A DNA stretch of 38,757 nucleotides from Polymyxa betae (lineage: Eukaryota > Endomyxa > Phytomyxea > Plasmodiophorida > Plasmodiophoridae), in the NCBI GenBank assembly GCA_003693705.1, contig RBZT01000659.1:1772-40528 (forward strand), given 5' to 3'. Below are positions 9,764 through 19,664 of the stretch, one piece after another (position 1 is the stretch's first letter; each line of letters starts with the position of its first letter). The notes below the pieces were generated by a model. It was given only the letters and a program-made list of their open reading frames with translations. It had not been told where the DNA came from and searched no databases. The translations under genes and the position numbers were made by a program.

Positions 9764-10081
9764 TCATGCCGAGGACTTAATCTCGACTGTGTACACTATC
9801 GAGATGTTTTCATTATAATACTTTCTGATGTGATACAGAACGTCTGCGATTTTGATACCGCCCTTGATCATGGTTTTAACATCCTCTATCCATTCTACGC
9901 TTCGATCCAATGCCGTTGTTGGAGCCGAACGGATTAAAGCGCCCTGTTTGATCCATCTCTGTAGCGTTCGCTGGGAGATATCGATCCCCAAATCTTGGGC
10001 GAGCGATTGTATGATACTTTCGTTGGTCTGGTCTTGCCACAGCAGGTTCTGTACGAAACCGAGATCCTTGTCGTCAGGCAT
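9764..10081 (-). CDS. Helix-turn-helix protein, 105 aa, likely transposon- or integrase-related
   Basis: Single-exon frame with ATG at 10081. Residues about 20-50 (ESIIQSLAQDLGIDISQRTL, then QRWIKQGALIR) form a textbook helix-turn-helix of the type found at the N-terminus of integrase-core and Tc1/pogo-like proteins. A second helical segment (IADVLYHIRKYYN) near residue 80 repeats the pattern. This suggests a bipartite DNA-binding region cut off before any catalytic domain. No DDE domain was found downstream. It may be a domesticated or truncated element gene, and the small gene at 9710-9227 follows on the same strand. Confidence 0.5.
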   Translation of the reverse strand: MPDDKDLGFVQNLLWQDQTNESIIQSLAQDLGIDISQRTLQRWIKQGALIRSAPTTALDRSVEWIEDVKTMIKGGIKIADVLYHIRKYYNENISIVYTVEIKSSA

Positions 10082-10260
10082 AGGATTGCGAGCTTAGCTA
10101 ATGAGTAAAATTCTAATCAAAGTATCAATCCCTCTCCTATGAACTTAGTACTGTACAAAAAAAAATCTGCGCGGCGGAATTTATTATGTGAGATGTCACT
10201 GTGTTGTGGTTCTCGAATTCCCTATTTCCGTCACTGAATTCCCTATTCCTTCTCTATTCC
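10082..10260. other. Short intergenic segment with GAATTCCCTATT duplicated
   Basis: GAATTCCCTATT occurs twice (starting 10216 and 10237), directly before the pyrimidine-rich tandem repeat. No gene is supported. Confidence 0.4.
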
Positions 10261-10415
10261 TTCTCTTTCTCTCCTCTACGAATAGATTTTGTCAGTTATG
10301 TTCTCTTTCTCTCCTCGAATAGATTTTGTCTGTTATGTTCTCTTTTTCTCCTCGAATAGATTCTGTCTGTGAGGTTTTCTTTTTCTCATCTACAAATAAA
10401 ATTCTGTCTGTAAGC
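10261..10415 (+). repeat. Pyrimidine-rich tandem repeat, four units of 37-41 bp
   Basis: The units are 10261-10300, 10301-10337, 10338-10374 and 10375-10415. Each starts TTCTCTTT or a close variant and contains CTCCTCGAATAGATTTTGTC or a variant. Units 2 and 3 are the most alike. Divergence increases at both ends, as in an ageing minisatellite. Confidence 0.8.
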
Positions 10416-10898
10416 CTCGCGATTTTTTGCCGATGTGGAATCGACTTCGGAATTGAATCAACCCGCCGAAAGGCGATTCATAGGTGGAATATTTTCCTTT
10501 CTTTTCCAAAGAGACCGCAGCTCACAGCAGGACACAATCTCCTTCCCCTAATGACCAGCATTCTCCAACGCCTGAAGACAGATTCGACAGCTTTAGTGTC
10601 CCAGATCGTGAAATCATCGGCACCATTCTAATACATGAGAAGTCACAATTCCGATGGGGAGGCCTCTATAGACAATAGCAGCGGCTGTGGGAACCAAAAT
10701 ACCTCAAGTGTATTAACACCACAATCTGCCTTTTCTTGATCGTATTCTTCATTTCTGGAGTTGCATGAAGCCGCCCAAGCGTACGACAATTATGGGTTAT
10801 CTTGCAATCTTCGAAATTTTACAAATGTTGAAAAACCATCCCCTTGATTGTTTAGATGTTCCTTTTCATAAATTCCACCTATCACTCAAGACACAGAA
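10416..10898. other. Intergenic, weak open frames only
   Basis: Two overlapping plus-strand frames (10326-10631 and 10484-10678) are open but overlap the tandem repeat or lack motifs. The second contains VPDREIIGTILIHEKSQFRW, which could be an exon of the gene starting at 10899. Confidence 0.3.
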
Positions 10899-11327
10899 AT
10901 GGACGTTAAGCAAACCCAACACGATTCAACACTGAAAACCTATCACCAAATTCTAATTCCTCACAGCCAGGCTAACCGTTATACTCTGTTGTTAGGAGAT
11001 TGCAAAGAACTCATCAATTTAACAGTCAATGATACTCATTTTTTCAACATTTGTCGCATGGCCATTGCCGATCTAATGGCCAAGCATGGGATAGAATCAT
11101 CCGACAAGGATGTCTCTGTGATGGAGCCAGCGGAAGGGGGAGAAATCAAGGCCCCGGAAAGGCGTAACCGTCAAGCGGGACGGCTGCCGATGAGTGAGCT
11201 TCAGAATCGCCAAGAAAAGAAAAAACGATTACCAGCATCATGCAAGGTTTGCGTTGCTAAGAACGCTGTCCCAACAGATAATCACAGAGCACGAAGCTCT
11301 CGGTTCCCCTTCACTCTAACCGGATAA
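10899..11327 (+). CDS. Hypothetical protein, 142 aa
   Basis: Uninterrupted frame from ATG 10899 to TAA. The N-terminal half is mixed (TYHQILIPHSQANRYTLLLG). The second half is highly charged and ends with a basic stretch (EKKKRLPASCKVC) and one Cys-x2-Cys. No family is recognised. The single CxxC is too little to call a zinc finger. It is divergent from the helix-turn-helix gene and may be part of the same mobile remnant or an independent gene. Missing upstream or downstream exons cannot be excluded. Confidence 0.35.
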   Translation: MDVKQTQHDSTLKTYHQILIPHSQANRYTLLLGDCKELINLTVNDTHFFNICRMAIADLMAKHGIESSDKDVSVMEPAEGGEIKAPERRNRQAGRLPMSELQNRQEKKKRLPASCKVCVAKNAVPTDNHRARSSRFPFTLTG

Positions 11328-11682
11328 TACAGCAAAGTTGTCGCAAGAAGGGTGCAAAAGGGAACGAGATAGATAGAGACATCATCAGTATAGAAAAGCG
11401 AAAGGGAGAGATGACATAGAGCGATTTGTGACAGAAAGGTGGTTGCGCAGCAGTCGACAAAAACGCAGCCTGTTTTCGGTCGACTGGAAAAACCGGATTA
11501 CTACGAGCAGAATTCGCTCATTGAGCATTTCTACAGACAGATCGTGAACGATCAAATTTTCGGGCATCGACTAAGGCTGGTCTGCGAAATCGAGAATGTT
11601 TTGTTTCTCAAAAACATCGTCTTTAAAAATCGTCTTGTCAGATGTGTAATGTGAAATATCTTTGCCACGAAATTGGTGACAT
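11328..11682. other. Intergenic
   Basis: A plus-strand open frame (11439-11654, 71 aa) reads moderately like protein (IEHFYRQIVNDQIFGHRLRL). It has no recognisable family and no splice partner. Confidence 0.3.
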
Positions 11683-14214
11683 TTAGTCAACAATTTCCAG
11701 CTGCTCGTCCGTGGCTTCCACCTTCCCATCGTCATCAATCACCTCGACAATCTCCAGTGGCTTTCCGGGAGCTTTCAAATTCCCGACATTGACAGTTTCC
11801 ATTCCAAGTAGGAAATGGAGGTCGTCAAACACATGTAATGGCAAGGCGGCCAGCATGCAGGATTGAATGAGATCGTTATCTTCCTCTGGGTCCTCGAGCA
11901 TTGTCATCATTGTCTTGCAGGTCGCCAACAGGTTCGGTTGTAAAAAGTTCCTCAAATCGAGAAAAGTGAGGGTCGTCACACAGAGATTGTGAATAGCGTC
12001 GATGGTCTTTTGGCAGAGCGTCTGAAGACGCAGGCCCATGGTGAAAGTGAACGACAGAGCCATCTTCTTCTTCAGCTCCTGAACACACCGCAGAGCCCGT
12101 TCGAGGAAGACGGCCGCGATGACCGCAAACCGATCGCCTTCGTAGGCGGCGTACTTGACCTTGAGACGTTCGGTGATCAGGTATCGAATTCGATCGAGCC
12201 ATTTCTCCCTGTTTCTGCAGCATGATTTTGGAAACAACTTTCATATCGTCAAGCATTGCAGACGAGAGCTTTTGCGCGAACGATTTCATCGAGAAAAGGA
12301 GGGAATCCGGCGACTGGAATGAGCTCAGGAGACAGACAGCGGAACCATTCAAAACTATAGAATCCACATTAGCAGGTTCTTTTGTGAATCAGCAAAAAAA
12401 TCGAAAAAAAGTCTTGCTAAATTTTAAATATTTTCTTCTAAAATTCGAATTGGAGGGTTTCTTGAAAATCATCAAAAAAAGGAAAAGGGTTTCCTGAAAA
12501 TCTTCAAAAAGGAAAACAATGTCTAAATACAAAATAAAATATTGTTTTAAACCCGATTAGTTCAAGAAAATATTCCAAAAAATTAGCAGAAAATTGAGCA
12601 CATACTTTCATTGATATCTTTGGGCATCTCCTCAAAAAGGCTGAATAGCGCGAGATCTTCCGAATCCTTTCACAAGATCAGTCTCAGACATCATCAGATC
12701 ACAGAACAGCATTTACCAGATCTTGTTCTGATCCAGGACATAATCGTGATGAACTCCCGACCATACCCAGATTAATATAAGGAATATAAGGGCGTTCATC
12801 AACGAGAGCATCTTCAAGACGCTGTCGCAGATCCTCAATAATCGCCTCGTGCATCTCTTCATCCAGCAAAAACCAGCGCCCGGGACGCCTCCCCAACCGC
12901 TAAGATCCGTACGACGTCCGTCCCGATGATGACGAAATCGCGGATCGGTCCCGTCTCGTCTTCATTTTCGACTTCCTTCAGGAGATCGAATCGCAGACTG
13001 GTCGTGATGATCCCGATCTTGAACACGGCGGTCTCCAACGCGAACGCAGCCTCCCGCGTGGACCAGTACGCCCCCCGCGCCGACCGGTAATACGGCAGAC
13101 GCATCGTGAACGAGCACCGGGGCATTTCTAAGGCAGGCGAGGCCGTTCGCGTGTCGAGGATGTTGTCGATGACGTCCAGATCGAAGGAGGCGAGGGCGGC
13201 GGCGAGTCCGTCCAACGTCGTCTGCATCTCCAGGAGGGCGTCGCTGTTGAAGAAGTCGGCCAGATCGCGAATGGGTTCGCCTTCCGTGAAGCAGGCGCAG
13301 ACCGAATTTGCGATACAGATCAGGTCGTGGTAGACGTTGGCGTTCGGATCAGCCGACGACGTCTCATCCGGCAGCTCTGCACACAAACAAACCCGCGGTC
13401 AGAACAGACAACAGCAACAACAACGCCGTAGCGGAGTCGTACTGTCCAGACGGGCGTAGTACAGGTCGAGCAGGAGGCGGTGCAGCTCCGTGATCGGCTT
13501 CTCCTACAACAACAGCAGTCAGAGAGAGGCAGTAGAGCGGGGGGGCGGGGGGTTACGACCTCGACCATGCGACGGACGTGATCGAATAAGGTGTCGACCG
13601 TGCGGCGGGATCGGGCCAGGCGGGCGTCGTTGAGGGCGCCGAGATCGGGCGTGACGGCGACGACGATGTCGGAGGTCGGCGGCGTCGTCGTCTCTCGGAC
13701 AGATGGCTTCTCCTTCTACAAATTCTAATGTCAGCGGGTCGGTACGGGAGGGGGGGGGTTCGTTGGCGAGTACGACCTGGGATTCCCGCGTCGGTTTCTG
13801 AGACGGTTTCGAGGACGTTGTAAGGGCGGCGTTCACGGTCGGGATGGTGGCTGTTGTTTTGTGGGCGGATTCCGTGACGGACTGTTCGAGGTCGAGAGCA
13901 TCGAATTGGTTGAGTTCGTTGTAGACCGGGACGGGGTCCGAGGAGCAGCAGACCACAGCAGAGGATGGCGTCGCTGTAGGTGCTTCATCATCTGTAGCTT
14001 CAATAGAGGAAAGTTGGGTGAGATCAGGTTCAGATTGGGAGATTTCTGTAAACTGGACGGAGTCGTGCTCGAATGAGCCTGATACCGGGTTAGGGTTAGG
14101 GTTTGGTCTGTTGTAGGTGGTCTCTGTATGATCTGAAGGAGGATCATAGGCATGGCTGCCTGTACAGATCACAGCCAACACGATGTTGATAGACACCAAC
14201 GTAGTCAACATCAT
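11683..14214 (-). CDS. Predicted secreted protein of unknown family, eight exons
   Basis: Exons are 14214-13777, 13715-13560, 13503-13443, 13376-12973, 12899-12767, 12656-12606, 12378-12264 and 12214-11683. They total 1890 nt, 629 aa, with consistent phases throughout. Introns are 49-227 nt. The protein starts with a hydrophobic signal peptide (residues 1-22). A Ser/Thr/Pro-rich region to about residue 170 follows. The rest is largely helical, with two similar blocks: SFTMRL...GIITTSLRFDLLKE and SFTFTMGLRL...LCVTTLTFLDLRNFL. It ends in an acidic tail. Four donors are GTCGxx or GTCTGC instead of GTAAG/GTATG; PRPF8 in this window uses one GTCTGA donor, so such sites exist here. No known domain is recognised. 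It is probably secreted or lumenal. If introns 4 or 7 are retained, the frame stops early or changes. Confidence 0.6.
14087..14104 (-). repeat. Telomeric repeat inside a coding exon
   Basis: On the minus strand this is three tandem CCCTAA-type repeats. It lies in exon 1 of the eight-exon secreted gene and is translated in frame as Asn-Pro-Asn-Pro-Asn-Pro. Confidence 0.8.
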
Positions 14215-15105
14215 CAGAGAGATCGATTTTAAATTCTGAGCGAGGCGACTCGGGGGCTACAGCACGCAGTCCGTGATTCCGTTCTGCGTCATTTGTGCAC
14301 CTCGGTTAAGTCTGCTATGACTTGAGGGGAAGCTACTTCTGTCTGTCGACAGATCTGCGCATCGGCACCTTCTCTCTCTCCCTCTCTCCCTCTCTCTTTC
14401 TCTCTCCCTCTCTCACCGGTGGTGTGTTTTTCTCCACGCGTGGAAAGAGGCTGCGCTGTCCACGCAATGTGTAGGGGGACACTCTTCAGAGTCTAAACTG
14501 AGCGAGCGATGACGCCGACTGCGTGGCCTCCCGACTCGTCTCCTTTCTCTAGGTTCGGGTTGAGGTTGAAGTCGGGGTGGCTTGGACTCTGCTTCGCTAT
14601 CCAACCATTACAAAAGTAGTTTTAGTTTAGTGCCGTGCATAGATTATGCTATCGCCAATCTGGACATCAGCGCCAAAGGCAGATGCGTTCTGCTGATTGC
14701 AGACGCAGTCGTCGCTGGAAATTTTAAGTTTGATGACGCTATTATCGTCCTTGCTGGCACTGTTGTTTAGTGTCATTTGACGTCTGTCGTGGTTTGCTGG
14801 CCGATTGGGTAGCTTCATCGTTACTTTTATCAGAATATGCGTCAGCAGGTATTCACATTACAGAAAGCAGTTAATTGAACCATCAGTTATGGGCAGATAC
14901 AGCTCTCGACTTTGCCAGATACCTCTATATGCATATAGAGGTATATGGGGACCATTCATTTGAATAGCGTCAAAGCAATGTTTGATGCCATTCTTCTGAT
15001 AAAAATGAACAAGGAATGAGAGAATGCGATGGCGCATGGAAGCAACTTTATGACGTTTGGTGTTTAGCTTTTAGATACATTCCACTGGAAAGTGGAAAAA
15101 ACTCT
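14215..15105. other. Intergenic, with (CT)n tract
   Basis: It contains the CT-rich tract at 14369-14414 and otherwise only short unsupported frames. It lies upstream of the secreted gene starting at 14214, so it probably holds that gene's promoter. Confidence 0.4.
14369..14414 (+). repeat. (CT)n microsatellite
   Basis: About 46 bases of CT and CCCT repeats, lying roughly 150 bp upstream of the start of the minus-strand secreted gene. On that strand it is a GA-tract, a common promoter element. Confidence 0.85.
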
Positions 15106-15426
15106 CTACGACTTGGCTTCTGCACTCACAGATTCAACTGGGTGAATGGCGTCAAGTTCGGCCCAGTCATCGTATGCATCAGCTTGACGACTGAGCTTGG
15201 CCAGAGTCGCGATTAGCCTTGGTGCCGATGTGTAACGTATGAGCGTGTGTAAAATGTAGCTGACTGTGCGGCCTCCAGACTCGAGGGAGAAATGGTCAAA
15301 GTTTCCTGTTAGGGTTAGGGTTAAAAGGCACCGTCGGTAAAAATTTGGTCTTGAACAAGGGGGGGGGATCTCGATATTGCGTATAATAAAGCGATCGGTG
15401 TTAACTTCATACATCCAGTTCTTCAT
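15106..15426 (-). CDS. Hypothetical protein, 106 aa
   Basis: Uninterrupted frame from ATG 15426 to TAG. It starts MKNWMYEV. The C-terminal half (LIATLAKLSRQADAYDDWAE) reads as an amphipathic helix. A telomeric repeat (15308-15323) lies in frame and encodes Leu-Thr repeats. The start is only 85 bp from the start of the plus-strand ankyrin-like gene, so the two would share a promoter. There is no recognised family, and it may be fortuitous. Confidence 0.3.
   Translation of the reverse strand: MKNWMYEVNTDRFIIRNIEIPPPCSRPNFYRRCLLTLTLTGNFDHFSLESGGRTVSYILHTLIRYTSAPRLIATLAKLSRQADAYDDWAELDAIHPVESVSAEAKS
15308..15323 (+). repeat. Interstitial telomeric motif
   Basis: GTTAGGGTTAGGGTTA: two and a half TTAGGG units. 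Confidence 0.8.
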
Positions 15427-15510
15427 TGGTGGAATGGTTGTAAGTGTGAAAAACTGGCGGGGCCTCGGAGCGCCTGCAGTTATGCGACTTGAAGTCCGAA
15501 CCCTCGATCC

Positions 15511-16836
15511 ATGTCGTCTCTCATCGCCTTAATCTTGACGATGACAACGAAGCTCATCAACACGCTGATTCTGGTGGGTGTGTCGGCCTGGCTTCTTCCC
15601 GGACTCCGAAAGAAGTGCAGCCCGAACCTTGCGTCCTCGTCTCCGAACGAGATTCTGAAGGCTGTCGTCAGTCATGCCCGTCCGGACCCGGTCTTGCTCG
15701 CAAAGCTCGCGGAGCTCGACAAAACCCTTTCCGCATTAGTCCGGGACATTCTCCGCGCTCAGCGTCTGAGCCGAATCGTTGTTAAGCTCCCGACCTCCCG
15801 AGACGATTTCCTCCGCGACCTCAAATGGCTGATCGAGTAGCGTCACGTTGCTGTCCTTCGCGTTCTGTTAACAGAAGAGGCTGCGCCTCTGTTCCTGTAT
15901 CGGCTGCTGTCCATCGCGATGGCCGAGCCGAAACTGATCATGGGTCTATTCGACGTGATCGCGACGATCGACGCCGTGGCCGTACTGGTCCCCGGCTGGG
16001 TCCTGGTCGTCAACTCCACCTTCTGGATGTTCCGATCGCAATCGTACGACCCGATCCGGGTCATGTGTCGTCATCTTCTGAAGAAGGCCGCGCCGACGAC
16101 GTCGTTCGTCGGCGACCTTCCGGACGAGATCGTCGCGACAATCCGCCCTTATGCGGACGTGATTTCAGGCGACGTCGCGAACTGGGCGCAGCTCCCGACG
16201 CCGCACGCCAAGCGCAACGCCGTCACCGTGTTCGAACTCGCCAAACAGATCTCCAACCGGCATGCGGACCGAATTCGATCGCGGCCGGCCGTACTGGCCC
16301 GCCAGCTGTTCTTCGCCGGGACGCCGATTCAGCTGGACGAGGTCCCGATCGCCGAATTCGCGGCCGACGACCTGCGCGCCCTGCTACCGTTCGCCCGATT
16401 CGTCGCGCCGGCGCTCGCGCTCCAGATCGCCGATCTGCTGGCCGCGGGCCGCGCCGATCTCATCGCCGTCGTCCTGGAATCGGAGGCGTTCTTCGCGCCG
16501 CCGCTCGAAATTTTTCTGGAACAGTCGTGCTATCTCGAACTGATCGTCCGCCCGCTGATCAAGACGGCGGGCCAGCACGCCCTGTTGCGCCTGCTGCTGG
16601 CGGCGCCGCTGCCGGCCGGCTGGCTGGTCCGGATCGATTCGTATTTCGGGTCGAGTTTTCTGCATCGGGCTGTCCAGGTTGGGAATGCGGAGGCTGTTCG
16701 CGTCCTGTTGACGGTCCCGGACTTGATCAAGAGCGTCGATTATTACGGGCGGACTGCGTGGTCGTATACGGCCCCAGGTTCGGAGATCGATCAATTGTTT
16801 AAGCGATGGTACTGTACTCGAGTTGTCCGCAAATAA
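15511..16836 (+). CDS. Ankyrin-repeat-like protein with an in-frame TAG at 15838-15840
   Basis: Two frames, 15511-15840 (109 aa) and ATG 15919-16836 (305 aa), are in the same frame. The 78 bases between them are open apart from the TAG. Read through, the join is KWLIE-stop-RHVAVLRVLL, which looks like a continuous ankyrin helix pair. The C-terminus has a clear ankyrin unit (SSFLHRAVQVG, then NAEAVRVLLTV). Ankyrin repeats mediate protein binding. Upstream of the stop there is a possible membrane segment (LINTLILVGVSAWLL). Options are a nonsense mutation, sequence error, stop readthrough, or two separate genes. An intron with GTCTGA donor at 15764 and acceptor TTAACAG at 15874 (111 nt) would also remove the stop in frame. 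GC content is higher than in neighbours. A polyadenylation-like AATAAA overlaps the TAA stop. Confidence 0.55.
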
Positions 16837-17402
16837 ATTTGTTTTTGCATCTAAAAATAAATCATATTTGTCCGTAAAGTGAGAAATCAAACGATCCCGT
16901 AAAAAATACGAACAGCGCACGGAGATTTCTAAACGGCACAGATCCTCCATCTGCGTCGAATGATTCTGAGGACTATGCGGACATGCTGAGCCCGAGATCG
17001 CATGGTCATGAATCACGCTGTTCTGATGATGAAGACGCCAACTGCTGCGGAGTCCGAGATCGCATCGCAGTCATCTTCCAGCACGCCCGATCCGTGCTGT
17101 TACAGTTTCAACAGATGAACCTGAATCTGGTTCCTGAATTTTACAGATATGTTCATTGCCCTCATCTTCCATATCTACCGTTATATTGATGTCTTTTATA
17201 TTCATTTTTGAATGGAATGTTTGTATGTAGAGTATGCCGGTTAAGCTTCATTCTTTTTCACCAAAAGATGTGAAAATCTCAAACAAGTTCTTGAGCCGGC
17301 TGCTGTTCATCAGTAGTAGAGATTTTTCAATATAGGAACAGTCAAGAAAGTATGACGAACGATTTTTGTAACTACGCACAAAATGGCGGTTTTCTGTGCT
17401 AT

Positions 17403-17416
17403 AACCCTAACCCTAG
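17403..17416 (-). repeat. Interstitial telomeric motif
   Basis: AACCCTAACCCTAG: two CCCTAA units. Confidence 0.8.
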
Positions 17417-17764
17417 CGTCCAACGTTTGCTGTGGAAAAAACTTCAAAGTTTTCCGAACCAGATTTTTCATGAAAAACTTTCCCAGCTTCGTTCACTCAA
17501 CAAAGTCAATAAATTCCAGTATTTTCTGAATGTTTATTAACGCATTCGCCTGGCAATCTGATATTTCAGCGCTTCCCTGGCAATTTTCATCCGTACATCA
17601 AGAAACGAGTCTGCGGATTCGGAAGGGCCAGTACAGCTGCAGGCGGCCGCGGTGCTCGAAACGCCACCAGAGCAGCGACATCGATGAGAACCGCTTGTGT
17701 GAATCGTCGTCTCGGGTAACAATACGATTACAGATTCGCTTTGTCCTCGTTCTCAACGATTTTG

Positions 17765-17779
17765 AAACCCTAACCCTAA
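17765..17779 (-). repeat. Interstitial telomeric motif
   Basis: AAACCCTAACCCTAA: two units, of the telo-box form. Confidence 0.8.
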
Positions 17780-17874
17780 GCTGATTCTAGGGTTTGTTCA
17801 GCCGTTCGCAGCTCTCGAAAAATCCAAATAGCAGCTGGCAGTAATGTTACGAAAACCAGAAATATAATATTGTA

Positions 17875-18777
17875 TTAAACAAACATCATCACGGACACCG
17901 ACGCTATCAAGGCGAAGGCGTTCACCGACACCATCGCCGACGACGACGACGGCGGGTTCGGACCGCTCTTCGGATTCTGATACGCGCCGGATATGAAACC
18001 CGACGTGGGCAGGTACGGTGCGACCGCCGGCGTCCCCGTCGTGTAGTTTCCGGGCAGCGTCTTCGGGTAGACGTCGGCGACCTTCGTGAACGGCGACTGT
18101 TTCGCGGCGTCGTACTCGCCCACGCGTTGGAATCCCGAATCGGACAGCGGGAACGTCAAACCCGGGGAAGAATCGGCCGTGACGGACTTATATTCGGCGG
18201 CCGGTCCGGGTGCAGCTGCTGGTGTGGGCTTGGCGTAGGACTCCGTGGCGGACTTCATGTAAGTTTCCGTGATAGTCGGGGCCGGCGCTGGTGCGGATTC
18301 CTTCACTGGGGCGGGAGCGGACGCCGCCGCGGCCTTCTCGCCCATATACGTGGTCTCCGCCGACGATTTCGTGATCGAGTACGACTTGGAGGTCGGGGCC
18401 GCCGGAACGGGCTGCGCGGGCAATGCGACCGGCGCGTCCGAGATCGGGATGATGGTGGGGCCGCCCAACGGGACCTGCGGAGCTGACAGCAGCGACACCA
18501 CCGGCGCTGCTTCTATGGCAGGAGCCGATTCGGTAACGTGACTCGGGGACGATTCGGTAACGTAACTCGGGGACGCTTGCGAAACGTAACTGGGCGTGGG
18601 CGCCACCGCCGTCAGCTCGGCGGCGTCGATGATGATCGCGACGTCGATGAGGCTGTCCGTGACGGGGGGCAGTACGCCCACGTCGTTGTTGTTGTTAATC
18701 AGGTCGGAGTTGTAACGTTGTGTGTCTGCCTGGGTCACGGCGGACAGCAGCAGCCAGAGGATGGTTGTTGGCAGCAT
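17875..18777 (-). CDS. GPI-anchored-like Ala/Pro/Ser-rich secreted protein
   Basis: Single-exon frame. ATG 18777 is chosen instead of the upstream ATG at 18909 because it opens directly with a signal peptide (MLPTTILWLLLSAVTQA). The protein has 300 aa. The middle is rich in Ala, Pro, Ser and Thr, with repeated SPSYVTES-type units (DNA repeat 18527-18598). The C-terminus has a small-residue Ser-run, then a hydrophobic tail (VNAFALIASVSVMMFV) with nothing after it. That is the arrangement of a GPI-anchor signal. It is probably an O-glycosylated cell-surface or wall protein. Stop is TAA. It is divergent from the secreted gene at 19665, with 0.9 kb between. No enzymatic domain is seen. Confidence 0.7.
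   Translation of the reverse strand: MLPTTILWLLLSAVTQADTQRYNSDLINNNNDVGVLPPVTDSLIDVAIIIDAAELTAVAPTPSYVSQASPSYVTESSPSHVTESAPAIEAAPVVSLLSAPQVPLGGPTIIPISDAPVALPAQPVPAAPTSKSYSITKSSAETTYMGEKAAAASAPAPVKESAPAPAPTITETYMKSATESYAKPTPAAAPGPAAEYKSVTADSSPGLTFPLSDSGFQRVGEYDAAKQSPFTKVADVYPKTLPGNYTTGTPAVAPYLPTSGFISGAYQNPKSGPNPPSSSSAMVSVNAFALIASVSVMMFV
18527..18598 (-). repeat. Coding tandem repeat, three 24-bp units
   Basis: Units are 18527-18550, 18551-18574 (one difference from the first) and 18575-18598 (more diverged). On the minus strand they encode SPSYVTES-like octapeptides of the GPI-like protein. Confidence 0.85.
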
Positions 18778-19664
18778 TGGGGTGGCGGGGTCGTCGGGGG
18801 TGTGGTGTGATGGGTTTTCGTGGGGTGGCGAAGTGTGTGATAATATTCGGAAAATACAGTGGATAGATATCGATATGGAGTCATGCACAGGACTCCACCC
18901 ACTCAACACTGTGGTGAGTCACGAGCTAGGGTTTCTAGGGTTTCGAGACTTGGGCGACTTTCACAACACGACTCCGCTATGAATAGTCAACTTCACGATT
19001 TTCATTCCAGCATTCTGTTACGCTGAATAAAACCCTGTTTACGTTTCTGTTGTGTAATTAGCAAACTGGAGATCTGTGTGATGTTCTTTAGCTAATGACC
19101 TAAAAGTCGAACATTTTTGAAAATAGAACTGATCTGCTTGTCGGAAGTCGTCGTGATGCAAAATGTTTTAGATTGAAATGCGTTCTGGGAAAATTTCGGC
19201 TACAATCAGCGTGCGATGCCCTTGACAATAAACGTTCGATATGAGTTATGGAATCTGCTGTTTGCGAGAGATCTGGTTTGCTATCTGTCATTTGCTTATG
19301 TATATGAATGCGAAAAAGGGCAATAGGATAAACTCTCATGGAAATTCAGTTACACTGCAAATATATCCAAAACAGAATTCTGTATTTGAAGCGGGTTATC
19401 AAATAGACGCCCGTGAGATCATATCTTGAAGCGTAATAAATCCAATATAGCAGAGCTATAAAGGATAGAAGATCGTTATCATATCGGGAACCTCGGCTTT
19501 AAACCTCGGCTGAAAATTTCATCATTATTGTCACTGGTCGGTGATTCACTATTTCAAGGTTCAATGAGCCATGAGTCATGTAACATAACTCAGACTAAGT
19601 AGACCCTCCCAACCCGCAATATTCGTATCGTAAATCCCCTTTTATTAACGTAATCTATTCAGTC
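18778..19664. other. Divergent intergenic region between two secreted-protein genes
   Basis: No gene is supported. AGGGTTTCTAGGGTTTCG (18928-18945) contains two telo-box halves. The region separates the starts at 18777 (minus) and 19665 (plus), so it probably contains both promoters. Confidence 0.45.

Larger units (their letters stand above)
16837..17874. other. Intergenic with two telomeric motifs
   Basis: CCCTAA double units lie at 17403-17416 and 17765-17779. Short frames at 16983-17189, 17352-17540 and 17537-17722 lack recognisable motifs. Confidence 0.4.

Noticed and set aside
10899-11327. PiggyBac-type C-terminal cysteine domain
   Set aside because: Only one Cys-x2-Cys and few later cysteines or histidines are present, so the ring-like pattern cannot be built.
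15400-15426. Homology between MKNWMYEV here and RNWMYEV in the gene at 3017-4656
   Set aside because: The match is limited to a few residues and about eleven bases. The flanking sequence does not align, so chance is the simplest explanation.
5136-15840. Reassignment of TAG to an amino acid, from in-frame TAGs at 5136 and 15838
   Set aside because: The 2345-codon PRPF8 and eL43 read with the standard code and contain no in-frame TAG. Two isolated cases in a transposon relic and an accessory gene do not support a code change.
15825-16802. Long Arg-rich plus-strand frame (325 aa) and minus-strand frame 16384-17016
   Set aside because: Both are shadows of the ankyrin-like frame in GC-rich sequence. 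Their composition is dominated by Arg, Pro and Gly.
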